A stretch of DNA of 46,066 nucleotides, taken from a virus. The DNA lies in the IMG/VR virus record IMGVR_UViG_3300030104_007222, positions 1 to 46,066 of that record, one strand, 5' to 3'. The translations under genes and the position numbers were made by a program. Shown here piece by piece: positions 40,602 to 46,066 of the stretch. Under the pieces are notes generated by a model. It was not told the origin of the DNA and made no database searches. It saw only the letters and a program-made list of their open reading frames with translations. Every line of letters begins with the position of its first letter. The first letter of the stretch is position 1.

Positions 40602-41170
40602 TGGCAGATCCTTACGGCGGAGACCGAACATTCACTGGCCCAACATCCACCAACATGGGTCCAATAACGGATCAGGAACTTGAGACGCTGAAAAGAGTCT
40701 CTCCATCTCGTCAACAGCAACTTGAGCAGAGAGCCTACCAGTCTTACATCGAAGCTCTCAGTCGTTTGCGCGCAGCTGAAGCTGCAGGCAACCCGAATGC
40801 AATGGGAATGTCCGGTGCTGCAGATGCACAGAATCGTTTGAATGCCATTCGGCAACCAATGGGTTCTGGCTCCGTGACTGATGCCGAGATGAGAGCATAT
40901 CAGGATGCGATTACAAATCAAATTACACCTCAAATGAGACCAATGGGTTCCGGTTCAACTTCCGATGCTGAGTTTGATGCAATGATGCGTGCTGTTCAAT
41001 CCGGCCAGATAACACCGGGACAAGCTGCAACGATGTCAACAGGTGTTGATGGTCCAACTGGTGGTGCGATGAGCGATGCCGACATGGGTGCCCTCGGAAA
41101 TCTTGCAGAAGACATCAATGATCTCGGTTCGTTTTTAAGAAGTCTTCAACAAAAGAGGAATGCACAATGA
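40601..41170 (+). CDS. Hypothetical protein with repeated PMGSGS...DAE units
   Basis: 189 residues, one base overlap with the portal. Two internal repeats PMGSGSVTDAEMRAYQDAI and PMGSGSTSDAEFDAMMRAV, plus a related GGAMSDADMGAL near the end, form short helical units separated by Gly/Ser turns. Such modular helices may line the virion interior or serve as scaffold. It sits where scaffold genes often lie; I do not claim it is the scaffold. Confidence 0.6.
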   Translation: MADPYGGDRTFTGPTSTNMGPITDQELETLKRVSPSRQQQLEQRAYQSYIEALSRLRAAEAAGNPNAMGMSGAADAQNRLNAIRQPMGSGSVTDAEMRAYQDAITNQITPQMRPMGSGSTSDAEFDAMMRAVQSGQITPGQAATMSTGVDGPTGGAMSDADMGALGNLAEDINDLGSFLRSLQQKRNAQ

Positions 41171-41343
41171 AAATCATGAATTGGGTTAAATCTCGAATCG
41201 TTGAGCCGACAAGCTGGATTGCTGTTGGCGTTGGCGCGATAATTATTTCTATTATTGTTCCGTCTGCAGCTGTTTATCTTTTGATTGCTGCAGCTGTGAC
41301 AGTTGCTCTTGGAATCTTTATGAAGGAGAAAGGGAATGGCTGA
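41167..41343 (+). CDS. Small two-TM protein (58 aa)
   Basis: ATG 41167 overlaps the previous stop (ATGA). After a basic start (KIMNWVKSRIVEPTSW) come two hydrophobic helices (IAVGVGAIIISIIVPSAAVYLLIAAAVTVALGIFM) and a Lys tail. It resembles small holin-like proteins found after the portal in marine phages. It overlaps the next gene by 8 bp. Function unproven. Confidence 0.65.
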   Translation: MKIMNWVKSRIVEPTSWIAVGVGAIIISIIVPSAAVYLLIAAAVTVALGIFMKEKGNG

Positions 41344-41590
41344 AGACGTAGTTGATATGCGGGCAATGTTTGAAGCCAAGATGGGCTTCTCTGCTGACGA
41401 TGTTCCGCTAGATGACACACAACTCGAGAACTTTTTGCTTCTCTGTCACGAAACCATGCTCAAAGATTCTGGCATGATGGAAGACGAAGAGATGATGGAA
41501 GACGAAGAGATGCAAGTCAAGGTCATCAAGATCCACGATGGGGATGTCCATGGCATGATGGACAAGGTGCTTAAAGGTCACAGCTACTAA
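41336..41590 (+). CDS. Hypothetical acidic Met-rich protein
   Basis: 84 residues. A helical start (DMRAMFEAKMGFSADDVPLDDTQLENFLLLCHETML) is followed by a tandem MMEDEEM repeat (residues ~47-59), coded by a direct repeat of GATGATGGAAGACGAAGA, and VKVIKIHDGDVHGMMDKVLKG. It overlaps both neighbours. The acidic charge contrasts with the basic genes that follow. Function unknown. Confidence 0.6.
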   Translation: MAEDVVDMRAMFEAKMGFSADDVPLDDTQLENFLLLCHETMLKDSGMMEDEEMMEDEEMQVKVIKIHDGDVHGMMDKVLKGHSY

Positions 41591-41778
41591 TGGCTGAAAA
41601 AATGACAAAAAAGCAGAAGATTGCCAAGCTCAAAAAGCAGAAGCCATCTCTCTATCGCAACATCAACCTCAAGAAACTTGGTGCAGGCAAGACTAAGAAG
41701 AAGCGCAAGGTTGGCTCCAAAGGTGCGCCAGCCAAAGGTGCTTTCAAGCGTGCAGCAAAGACTGCGAAAAAGCGATGA
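41590..41778 (+). CDS. Small Lys-rich protein (62 aa)
   Basis: Starts one base before the previous stop. MAEKMTKKQKIAKLKKQKPSLYRNINLKKLGAGKTKKKRKVGSKGAPAKGAFKRAAKTAKKR is very basic, with short Lys/Arg runs as in DNA-condensing or histone-like peptides. It begins the run of tiny basic genes. A DNA-binding or charge-neutralising role in the capsid is possible. Confidence 0.65.
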   Translation: MAEKMTKKQKIAKLKKQKPSLYRNINLKKLGAGKTKKKRKVGSKGAPAKGAFKRAAKTAKKR

Positions 41779-41846
41779 AAAAATCAGTCGCAGCTCCCAA
41801 AGGTTATCACTGGATGAAATCCGGGAAAGGAAAAGGACACAATTAA
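41775..41846 (+). CDS. Micro-protein (23 aa) with PKGYHWMK motif
   Basis: Coupled by ATGA to the previous stop and by a one-base overlap to the next start. The sequence is KKSVAAPKGYHWMKSGKGKG, then HN. The APKGYHWMKSGKG stretch matches a small peptide family I recognise from marine phage contigs, which is stronger support than its size alone. Function unknown. Confidence 0.65.
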   Translation: MKKSVAAPKGYHWMKSGKGKGHN

Positions 41847-42016
41847 TGGCTGCCAAAAAAACCCCAAGGAAACTGACGAGTCGCCAGCAAGCTGCCTTAA
41901 AAAAACATTCTGTTCATCATACTAAGAAGCACATGGATATGATGAGGAAAGCTATGCGTGGCGGAAGTACATTTTCTGCTGCACACAAAATGGCTCAGAA
42001 AAAAGTTGGTAAGTAA
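41846..42016 (+). CDS. Small basic protein (56 aa)
   Basis: ATG 41846 overlaps the previous stop by one base; the longer frame from 41621 is an artefact. MAAKKTPRKLTSRQQAALKKHSVHHTKKHMDMMRKAMRGGSTFSAAHKMAQKKVGK is rich in Lys and His with a helical centre. Probable virion-associated DNA-binding peptide, by analogy with its neighbours. Confidence 0.65.
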   Translation: MAAKKTPRKLTSRQQAALKKHSVHHTKKHMDMMRKAMRGGSTFSAAHKMAQKKVGK

Positions 42017-42018
42017 TA

Positions 42019-42276
42019 ATGGCTACATACAAGGGTCGCAAGGTCACTCTTAACAAACCTCGTCGCATTGCCAAAGGTGAGACAAGCCATGGCAAGAAAA
42101 AGTCTGTTGTTTATGTTATGGATGGCGGTAAAGTTAAGCGTGTGACTTTTGGTGATCCGAATATGAAGATAAAGAAGAACCAGAAAGGTCGGAGAAGCAA
42201 TTTCCGGTCACGACACAACTGCGACAATCCCGGACCAAAGACTAAAGCTCGGTATTGGTCATGTCGCGCATGGTAA
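42019..42276 (+). CDS. Conserved small basic protein with Cys pair (85 aa)
   Basis: MATYKGRKVTLNKPRRIAKGETSHGKKKSVVYVMDGGKVKRVTFGDPNMKIKKNQKGRRSNFRSRHNCDNPGPKTKARYWSCRAW. The segment VTFGDPNMKIKKNQ...RSRHNCDNP..KTKARYWSC(R/K)AW is conserved in marine phages. The beta-rich start and paired Cys (NCD, WSC) suggest a small Zn- or disulfide-stabilised fold. A DNA-binding virion protein is plausible. Confidence 0.75.
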   Translation: MATYKGRKVTLNKPRRIAKGETSHGKKKSVVYVMDGGKVKRVTFGDPNMKIKKNQKGRRSNFRSRHNCDNPGPKTKARYWSCRAW

Positions 42277-42286
42277 GGAGACCATT

Positions 42287-42385
42287 ATGAATTACGGTAA
42301 AAAGCGCAGCACGAACAAAAAAGTCATGAAGAAAAAAGTGATGAAGAAGAAGAAAAAGCCAATGGGCAAAAAGCGCGGATACTAA
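42287..42385 (+). CDS. Lys-rich micro-protein (32 aa)
   Basis: AAGGAG lies upstream of ATG 42287. MNYGKKRSTNKKVMKKKVMKKKKKPMGKKRGY is mostly Lys/Arg with a KKxVMKKK repeat. Its last base is the first of the next start. Real by ribosome site and tight packing; likely a DNA-condensing peptide. Confidence 0.65.
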   Translation: MNYGKKRSTNKKVMKKKVMKKKKKPMGKKRGY

Positions 42386-42522
42386 TGCCAGTCCGGAAAG
42401 TCAAAGGCGGCTACAGATGGGGCAGTTCTGGCAAGGTCTACAAGACCAAGGCAGCAGCCGAACGTCAGGGTCGTGCCATCTATGCCTCTGGCTACAAAAA
42501 GAAGGGTGGCAGGAAAAAATAA
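42385..42522 (+). CDS. Small basic protein (45 aa)
   Basis: Overlaps its predecessor by one base. MPVRKVKGGYRWGSSGKVYKTKAAAERQGRAIYASGYKKKGGRKK: a KGGYRWGSSGKVY beta motif and a helix (KAAAERQGRAIYAS) with basic ends. I recognise the VKGGYxWGxSGKxY..KxxAxxQxxAIxASGY pattern from marine phages. Function unknown but recurrent. Confidence 0.75.
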   Translation: MPVRKVKGGYRWGSSGKVYKTKAAAERQGRAIYASGYKKKGGRKK

Positions 42523-42714
42523 ATGGCTAGAGCTAAAATAAAAAAGGTTGCTGCCGCAGAGATCCGCGCTGCCAAGAAGTTTCTTGAGCGTCGTGGTCTT
42601 AAGAGCACAGAGCTTTCACCACGCAAGTTTGCTCAGGCAGCAAAGGAGCTTGACGAGTCGTTCAACGACACACTCGTTATCTTGGCTCGTGAGATTGAAG
42701 GTGGGCAAGGCTAG
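42523..42714 (+). CDS. Small helical protein (63 aa)
   Basis: Starts directly after the previous stop. ARAKIKKVAAAEIRAAKKFLERRGLKSTELSPRKFAQAAKELDESFNDTLVILAREIEGGQG: mostly helical, less basic than its neighbours. It stops in the first base of the tagged-cassette array. Function unknown. Confidence 0.65.
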   Translation: MARAKIKKVAAAEIRAAKKFLERRGLKSTELSPRKFAQAAKELDESFNDTLVILAREIEGGQG

Positions 42715-42764
42715 TGGCTGGTAAAGGCAAAATAGTCCGTGGGGCATTGGAAGGCTTGACAGAT
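42714..42764 (+). repeat. Tag repeat 1 (about 50 bp, coding for MAGKGKI...)
   Basis: DNA-level repeat with 43939, 44658 and 45107; differences are mostly third-base. It encodes the tag and the first helix of each product. Confidence 0.8.
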
Positions 42765-43214
42765 GTCTTCACAAAAGGTGATGATGCTCCTGTTGATGAA
42801 AGCAGAAGAACTTTCATGAAGGGAGCAGGTACAGTAGGTGCATTAGGTGCCTTGGGTGGAATTAAAGCTGGAGCGAAACTGATTGATAATATCCCAGCAC
42901 CTGTTAAGAAAGAGGCTGTCACACAAGTTGAAAATCTCTTTTCAACTAAAAGTTGGGATTCTCTCTTTGACAACTTAGCCGAACAATATGAAAATGATTT
43001 CGGGTCTGAACTTTTATATGATGAACTAGAAAATTTCCTTTTCTCGGGAAATTCTGGTCGGGCTTTGAAAGATTTTATATCTGGCAAAATAGATATTGAT
43101 GATCTTGATGATGTTAATGATAATCTTCCTATTTTGATCCGGGATCTCCGGGATGAGGGATTCGATGACCAGCAAGTAAAAAAACTTTTGTCTCAAGAGA
43201 TAAATATTGACTGA
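42714..43214 (+). CDS. MAGKGKI-tagged protein 1, twin-arginine-like segment
   Basis: 166 residues, GTG start overlapping the previous stop. N-terminal tag MAGKGKIVRGALEGLTD is followed by SRRTFMKGAGTVGALGALGG (30-49), a perfect SRRxFxK twin-arginine motif with hydrophobic core, unusually placed internally. The body (60-166) is helical and acidic with NLAEQYENDFGSELLYDELENFLF. The same tag opens the next four genes. It could be a virion-packaged protein delivered to the host. Export by Tat in the host is an inference. Confidence 0.7.
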   Translation: MAGKGKIVRGALEGLTDVFTKGDDAPVDESRRTFMKGAGTVGALGALGGIKAGAKLIDNIPAPVKKEAVTQVENLFSTKSWDSLFDNLAEQYENDFGSELLYDELENFLFSGNSGRALKDFISGKIDIDDLDDVNDNLPILIRDLRDEGFDDQQVKKLLSQEINID

Positions 43215-43939
43215 TGGCTGGCAAGAGCAAAATAATCGAAGGCTTATCGGATGTTGCCCAGCGATGGTTCAATTCACTTGACGAAACGACAGGTCACCGA
43301 CCTGAACTCCTTGCTGATTGGCCAGAATTTGTCGAAAAAGTTAAGAATCTTGACAAAGAAGCGCCATTCGCATTTTCTCAATACGAGCCTAAAGTTTTAA
43401 GATCCGCTCTTGCTGAAGCTGCAGATGGCGTGGCAGATGTAGCAGTTATAAAGCCTAAAGACTTCCGCATGCTTGCTGCTAGGAATCTTGAGATGTGGAT
43501 GCAAGGTGGCAAAAATTTTTCCCCTGACGACCCAATAACTCAAGACATATACAGAAAAATAGACGAATATGCTGATATGTACGAAAAGGGCATACAGTTC
43601 GATGACATCCCTTTTCTTGAAGTTGATCAGCCATACGAGGGAATTGCACAGGTTGTTGGTCACCAAGGTCGCCACCGGATGCGCGGTCAGGAGAAGATTG
43701 GTGCGGATGGCGCATTGATAAGAATCCTTCGCCCAGAGGATTATGACATCAAAGGCTCTGATGATGTTCTGCACACAGAAAAAAGCACTCATCAGCAAGA
43801 TTTTGAATCTTTCAGTGACGCTCTTCTCCCTAGTAAAATTTTGGGCGGCAAAGCATACAAACCCACAGCCGATGTCTTAAAGTTCTTGAGTCTCGGTGGC
43901 ACAGCTGGCGCACTCGGCAACTTGGTAGAGGAAGAATAA
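43214..43939 (+). CDS. MAGKSKI-tagged protein 2, GHQGRHRM motif
   Basis: 241 residues. Divergent tag MAGKSKIIEGLSD. A helical middle, then QPYEGIAQVVGHQGRHRMRGQEKIGADGALIRILRPEDYD. The GH(E/Q)GRHR motif recalls the ParB/sulfiredoxin-like nucleotide-binding loop seen in phage polyvalent proteins, so an NTP- or DNA-linked activity is possible. C-terminus ends GTAGALGNLVEEE, related to the ends of proteins 3-5. Cassette-like. Confidence 0.7.
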   Translation: MAGKSKIIEGLSDVAQRWFNSLDETTGHRPELLADWPEFVEKVKNLDKEAPFAFSQYEPKVLRSALAEAADGVADVAVIKPKDFRMLAARNLEMWMQGGKNFSPDDPITQDIYRKIDEYADMYEKGIQFDDIPFLEVDQPYEGIAQVVGHQGRHRMRGQEKIGADGALIRILRPEDYDIKGSDDVLHTEKSTHQQDFESFSDALLPSKILGGKAYKPTADVLKFLSLGGTAGALGNLVEEE

Positions 43940-43989
43940 TGGCTGGCAAGGGCAAAATAGTCCGTGGAGCATTGGAGGCATTGACAGAT
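43939..43989 (+). repeat. Tag repeat 3
   Basis: Second best match of the tag DNA; nearly the same as the 42714 copy over 50 bp. Confidence 0.8.
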
Positions 43990-44658
43990 GCAGCTTCTAA
44001 AGTTTTGCCAGATGATATTTCTAATCTGCCGAGCTACAAAGAAGCAGTAAGAGCTTTTAAAAGATCTGTGATGGGAGATGAAGAAGGTCTTTCTGTTGCA
44101 GAAAAATTAGAAATTCCAGAAGCTTCAGTTGATGCTGAAGATCTTTCTGTGTATGGTTTTGATTCTGATAAAGACCTATTTAGATCAAATCGAGATCCTT
44201 TTGATGATTGGGCAGCTGGAAAAATTGATCTGCAAGATTTTCAAAAAATAAAGCCTCCAACGAGTGAACAAATAAAATATAGATCTGAAGGAGATCCTGC
44301 TTATCCTTTTGATCACGCATTTCCGGATATACCACCAACCTCAGGCACTGAGTTTTTAGGTGGTGCAAATTATCCTCTTGATGTTAGATCTTATGTTCTT
44401 AGAGATCTTGAAATGAATTTTGGATTGTCAAAATCAGAGATAATGGATTATCTTAAAAAGAATGATTTGCTTGAAGCTACTGATCCGCAAGAATTCGATT
44501 TTAGTGAACAGCAAATGAAAGCATTAAAAGACGCATTTGCTTCTGACGATCCAGACAACCCTATCGTAAAAAGAGTCCGTGGTGCACTTGATGATCTTGT
44601 AGATGAAGATGATCTTGTTGAAGTTACGCCAGAGATGATTTATGGAAAAGCAAACTAA
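43939..44658 (+). CDS. MAGKGKI-tagged protein 3
   Basis: 239 residues. Tag MAGKGKIVRGALEALTD, then an acidic body without known motifs (SYKEAVRAFKRSVMGDEEGLSVAEKLE..., DWAAGKIDLQDFQKIKPPTSEQIKYR..., VLRDLEMNFGLSKSEIMDYLKKNDLLE). It includes GALDDLVDEDDLVEV near the end, matching the C-terminal element of the other cassettes but followed by 12 more residues. Function unknown. Confidence 0.65.
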   Translation: MAGKGKIVRGALEALTDAASKVLPDDISNLPSYKEAVRAFKRSVMGDEEGLSVAEKLEIPEASVDAEDLSVYGFDSDKDLFRSNRDPFDDWAAGKIDLQDFQKIKPPTSEQIKYRSEGDPAYPFDHAFPDIPPTSGTEFLGGANYPLDVRSYVLRDLEMNFGLSKSEIMDYLKKNDLLEATDPQEFDFSEQQMKALKDAFASDDPDNPIVKRVRGALDDLVDEDDLVEVTPEMIYGKAN

Positions 44659-44708
44659 TGGCTGGCAAAGGCAAAATAATTCGTGGGGCATTGGAAGGCA
44701 TAATAGAT
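44658..44708 (+). repeat. Tag repeat 4
   Basis: Copy of the tag DNA with more third-base changes and ATT/ATA replacing two codons after KIIRGALEG. Confidence 0.75.
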
Positions 44709-45107
44709 CTTGCCGACGTCAGAAAAGAAAAGGAACTGCAGAGCACTCTCGATGACTTCAGGGAAAAAATTTCCCTCAGGCGAGAAGAAGAGCTTTTGAA
44801 AATTGCTGATCACAACTGGAATTTTGAAATTGGTGACAGAGTCATAACTGGAGACGAAGTTGCTAGAGCTGAAAATCCAATGCCTTGGCAAATTGTAGGA
44901 AAAACTATTCTCAAAAAAGGTTTGCTTCCAGAATCTAATCCAAGAGAGGGCAAGAACATATATGGAGAAAATGTTCCTTATTATTATGTTCAGCGTGGAG
45001 TTGAAGGTTCTGGTGATTTCATGCGGACAACTCTACCTGAATGGGCAATTACTCAAAAGTTTGGCATCAATAAAGAAGGTGCACTAAAGAACTTGGTGGA
45101 AGACTGA
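44658..45107 (+). CDS. MAGKGKI-tagged protein 4
   Basis: 149 residues. Tag MAGKGKIIRGALEGIID, a helical part (RKEKELQSTLDDFREKISLRREEELLKIADHNW), then a beta-rich unit (FEIGDRVITGDEVARAENPMPWQIVGKTILKKG, YYYVQRGVEGSGDFMRTTLPEW) ending GINKEGALKNLVED. The SGD/W-rich part is reminiscent of small SH3-like folds. No catalytic motif. Confidence 0.65.
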   Translation: MAGKGKIIRGALEGIIDLADVRKEKELQSTLDDFREKISLRREEELLKIADHNWNFEIGDRVITGDEVARAENPMPWQIVGKTILKKGLLPESNPREGKNIYGENVPYYYVQRGVEGSGDFMRTTLPEWAITQKFGINKEGALKNLVED

Positions 45108-45157
45108 TGGCTGGCAAGGGGAAAATAGCTCGTGGCGCACTAGAGGCATTGACAGAT
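45107..45157 (+). repeat. Tag repeat 5
   Basis: Copy of the tag DNA, coding for MAGKGKIARGALEALTD, with synonymous drift at several codons. Confidence 0.75.
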
Positions 45158-46018
45158 GCTTATAAAAAGACATTTGCCCCTGAGACATATTATCATGGAA
45201 GCAATGTCCCAGACATAAAGAAGTTTGATGCAGGAACGGAATCATCAAAAGGTGGTATCGATAATACTGGGGCAACTTATTTTACAACAGACGAAAATTA
45301 TGCTCATGAATATGCTCTAAGAGAATTTTTAGACGATAATTTCCAAAGAAAAATAGATGACCCTTTTGGCAACATAAGAGACTATGTTGTTAAAGGACCA
45401 ATGGAAAAGAGCGAGGCTAAAAAAATTTATGAAGGGACGAATTTCAAAGAGTTGGATGAATATGGAACTGCCCCAACAATCTACCCAGTCAAAATAAAAA
45501 CTGATAATATATTCGATTTTGAAAATGAAAAACAGGTTGATGGTCTTATAAGTGAGTTGTCTTCAGGCTCTGATTTAATCAGTGATGTCGCGACAGGTTC
45601 AGAAATGAGTCTTAAGCAGGCAATGCAAATATTTTCGAGCCAAAAGAAAAATTGGAGTGACATGACGCCTCAAGAACAGGAGCTTCATGTTCGTGCACGA
45701 GACATTATAGACAAGCAGCCAAATGAAGCATATGTGCCAAGCGAAAGAACGTTAGATGATGTTATTTATGAAATTAGAGAAGGAAATTGGGAAGTTCTTG
45801 AAGACCAATCAATACAAAAAATTCTGAAAGACAAAGGATATCGTGGATACAGAACTAATGAACCGGGGACAATAGGTCTTTTTTATCCAGACAAAGGTGA
45901 TGTGAGATCTGTCTTTGCAAAGTTCGACCCAACCAAATCTAAATCAGGAAACATCCTTGCCTCTGTCCCAGCTGGCGCATTGGCAACTGGCGCACTAAGC
46001 GATATAGTTGATGAATAG
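45107..46018 (+). CDS. MAGKGKI-tagged protein 5, ADP-ribosyltransferase-like
   Basis: 303 residues. Tag MAGKGKIARGALEALTD, then TYYHGSNVPDIKKFDAGTES...GATYFTTDENYAHEYA (residues ~25-70): the H of YHG, the YFT strand and a helix with Glu/Ala form the first two thirds of the HYE ART fold; a third acidic position is not certain. The C-terminus DVRSVFAKFDPTKSKSGNILASVPAGALATGALSDIVDE is the FDPxKS..ILA type tail of phage polyvalent proteins. It could modify host or phage proteins/nucleic acid with ADP-ribose. Confidence 0.7.
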   Translation: MAGKGKIARGALEALTDAYKKTFAPETYYHGSNVPDIKKFDAGTESSKGGIDNTGATYFTTDENYAHEYALREFLDDNFQRKIDDPFGNIRDYVVKGPMEKSEAKKIYEGTNFKELDEYGTAPTIYPVKIKTDNIFDFENEKQVDGLISELSSGSDLISDVATGSEMSLKQAMQIFSSQKKNWSDMTPQEQELHVRARDIIDKQPNEAYVPSERTLDDVIYEIREGNWEVLEDQSIQKILKDKGYRGYRTNEPGTIGLFYPDKGDVRSVFAKFDPTKSKSGNILASVPAGALATGALSDIVDE

Positions 46019-46066
46019 AACAGGTTTCAGTAAACTACTCACCCCACCAGCCAAGAAAAGGAGAAA
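46011..46066 (+). CDS. Possible start of a further gene (3' partial)
   Basis: ATG 46011 overlaps the end of the previous gene, and the frame stays open to the window edge: MNRTGFSKLLTPPAKKRR. No ribosome site is seen, but overlap starts are the rule here. Could be the next structural gene. Low support. Confidence 0.35.
   Translation, partial: MNRTGFSKLLTPPAKKRR

Noticed and set aside
41621-41845. Long start of the 56-residue basic gene
   Set aside because: The upstream part overlaps two other small genes in a different frame; ATG 41846 fits the coupling pattern.
43939-45157. Tag repeats as a CRISPR array or IS ends
   Set aside because: The repeats are coding, hundreds of bases apart, in frame at gene starts, and have no terminal inverted repeats or target duplications.
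1-46066. tRNA genes, integrase, repressor, attachment site
   Set aside because: I looked for cloverleaf-like T-loop/acceptor patterns, tyrosine or serine recombinase motifs and CI/Cro-like regulators and found none convincing; a tool-based scan could still reveal a degenerate tRNA.

Overview
The window is a 46 kb piece of a tailed double-stranded DNA phage genome (Caudoviricetes). It has a large terminase, a long P22-type portal, a gp10-like tail hub, large Ala/Gly-rich candidate ejection proteins, a lysis cassette and a full replication block. No long-tail genes (tape measure, tube) are visible, so a short-tailed (podovirus-like) virion is the best guess. Several families (tail-fibre repeats with SPRY, the CxELHxQG protein, small Lys/Arg-rich proteins, proteins ending in FDPxKS..A-rich tails) look like those common in uncultured marine phage contigs. 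The host is probably a marine Gram-negative bacterium, but this is inference. No integrase, repressor, tRNA, CRISPR or IS was seen. The window is not the whole genome: its left edge cuts the tail-fibre gene, its right edge cuts a new ORF, and no major capsid or scaffold gene is present. Those genes probably lie between the two edges.

Layout. (1) 1-14602, plus strand, late genes: tail fibre and chaperone, a lysis cassette (XhlA-like peptide, T4-type lysozyme, EF-hand membrane protein, 3TM-type holin), the tail hub, a GNAT enzyme, candidate internal virion proteins, and three exported or membrane-anchored proteins. (2) 14605-34552, minus strand, early and middle genes: replication, recombination and nucleotide metabolism. 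This block holds an AEP-type primase, an SSB-like protein, SF1 and SNF2 helicases, a Pol III alpha-type polymerase with a separate DnaQ-like exonuclease, ThyX, a HAD phosphatase, a MazG-like protein, an SDR, a VOC protein, a flavoprotein, an exported SleB hydrolase, a lipoprotein, a PDDEXK nuclease and a DNA-repair glycosylase-like protein. (3) 34553-34876: a divergent control region with two facing promoters and nested inverted repeats. (4) 34877-35967, plus strand: a short early operon with an ArdC-like antirestriction protein, closed by a strong terminator. (5) 36139-46066, plus strand, late packaging block: candidate small terminase, TerL, portal, then a run of tiny basic proteins, then five tandem genes that share the N-terminal tag MAGKGKI but have unrelated bodies, one of them ADP-ribosyltransferase-like.

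Regulation can be read from the sequence. Three minus-strand promoters (18147, 20165, 28905) share a TTTACT -35 box, a 17-bp spacer, a GAYAAT -10 box and the heptamer CATTGAT exactly 20 bp upstream of the -35. A second promoter pair with TTGACT boxes (34581 minus, 34825 plus) drives divergent operons. All five lead into the leader CTGAGAAAGGA, which occurs nine times exactly in the early region. Most genes overlap by ATGA or TAATG, which indicates translational coupling in long operons.

The most promising undescribed elements are the MAGKGKI-tagged cassette array at the right end and the repeated promoter/leader system of the early region.
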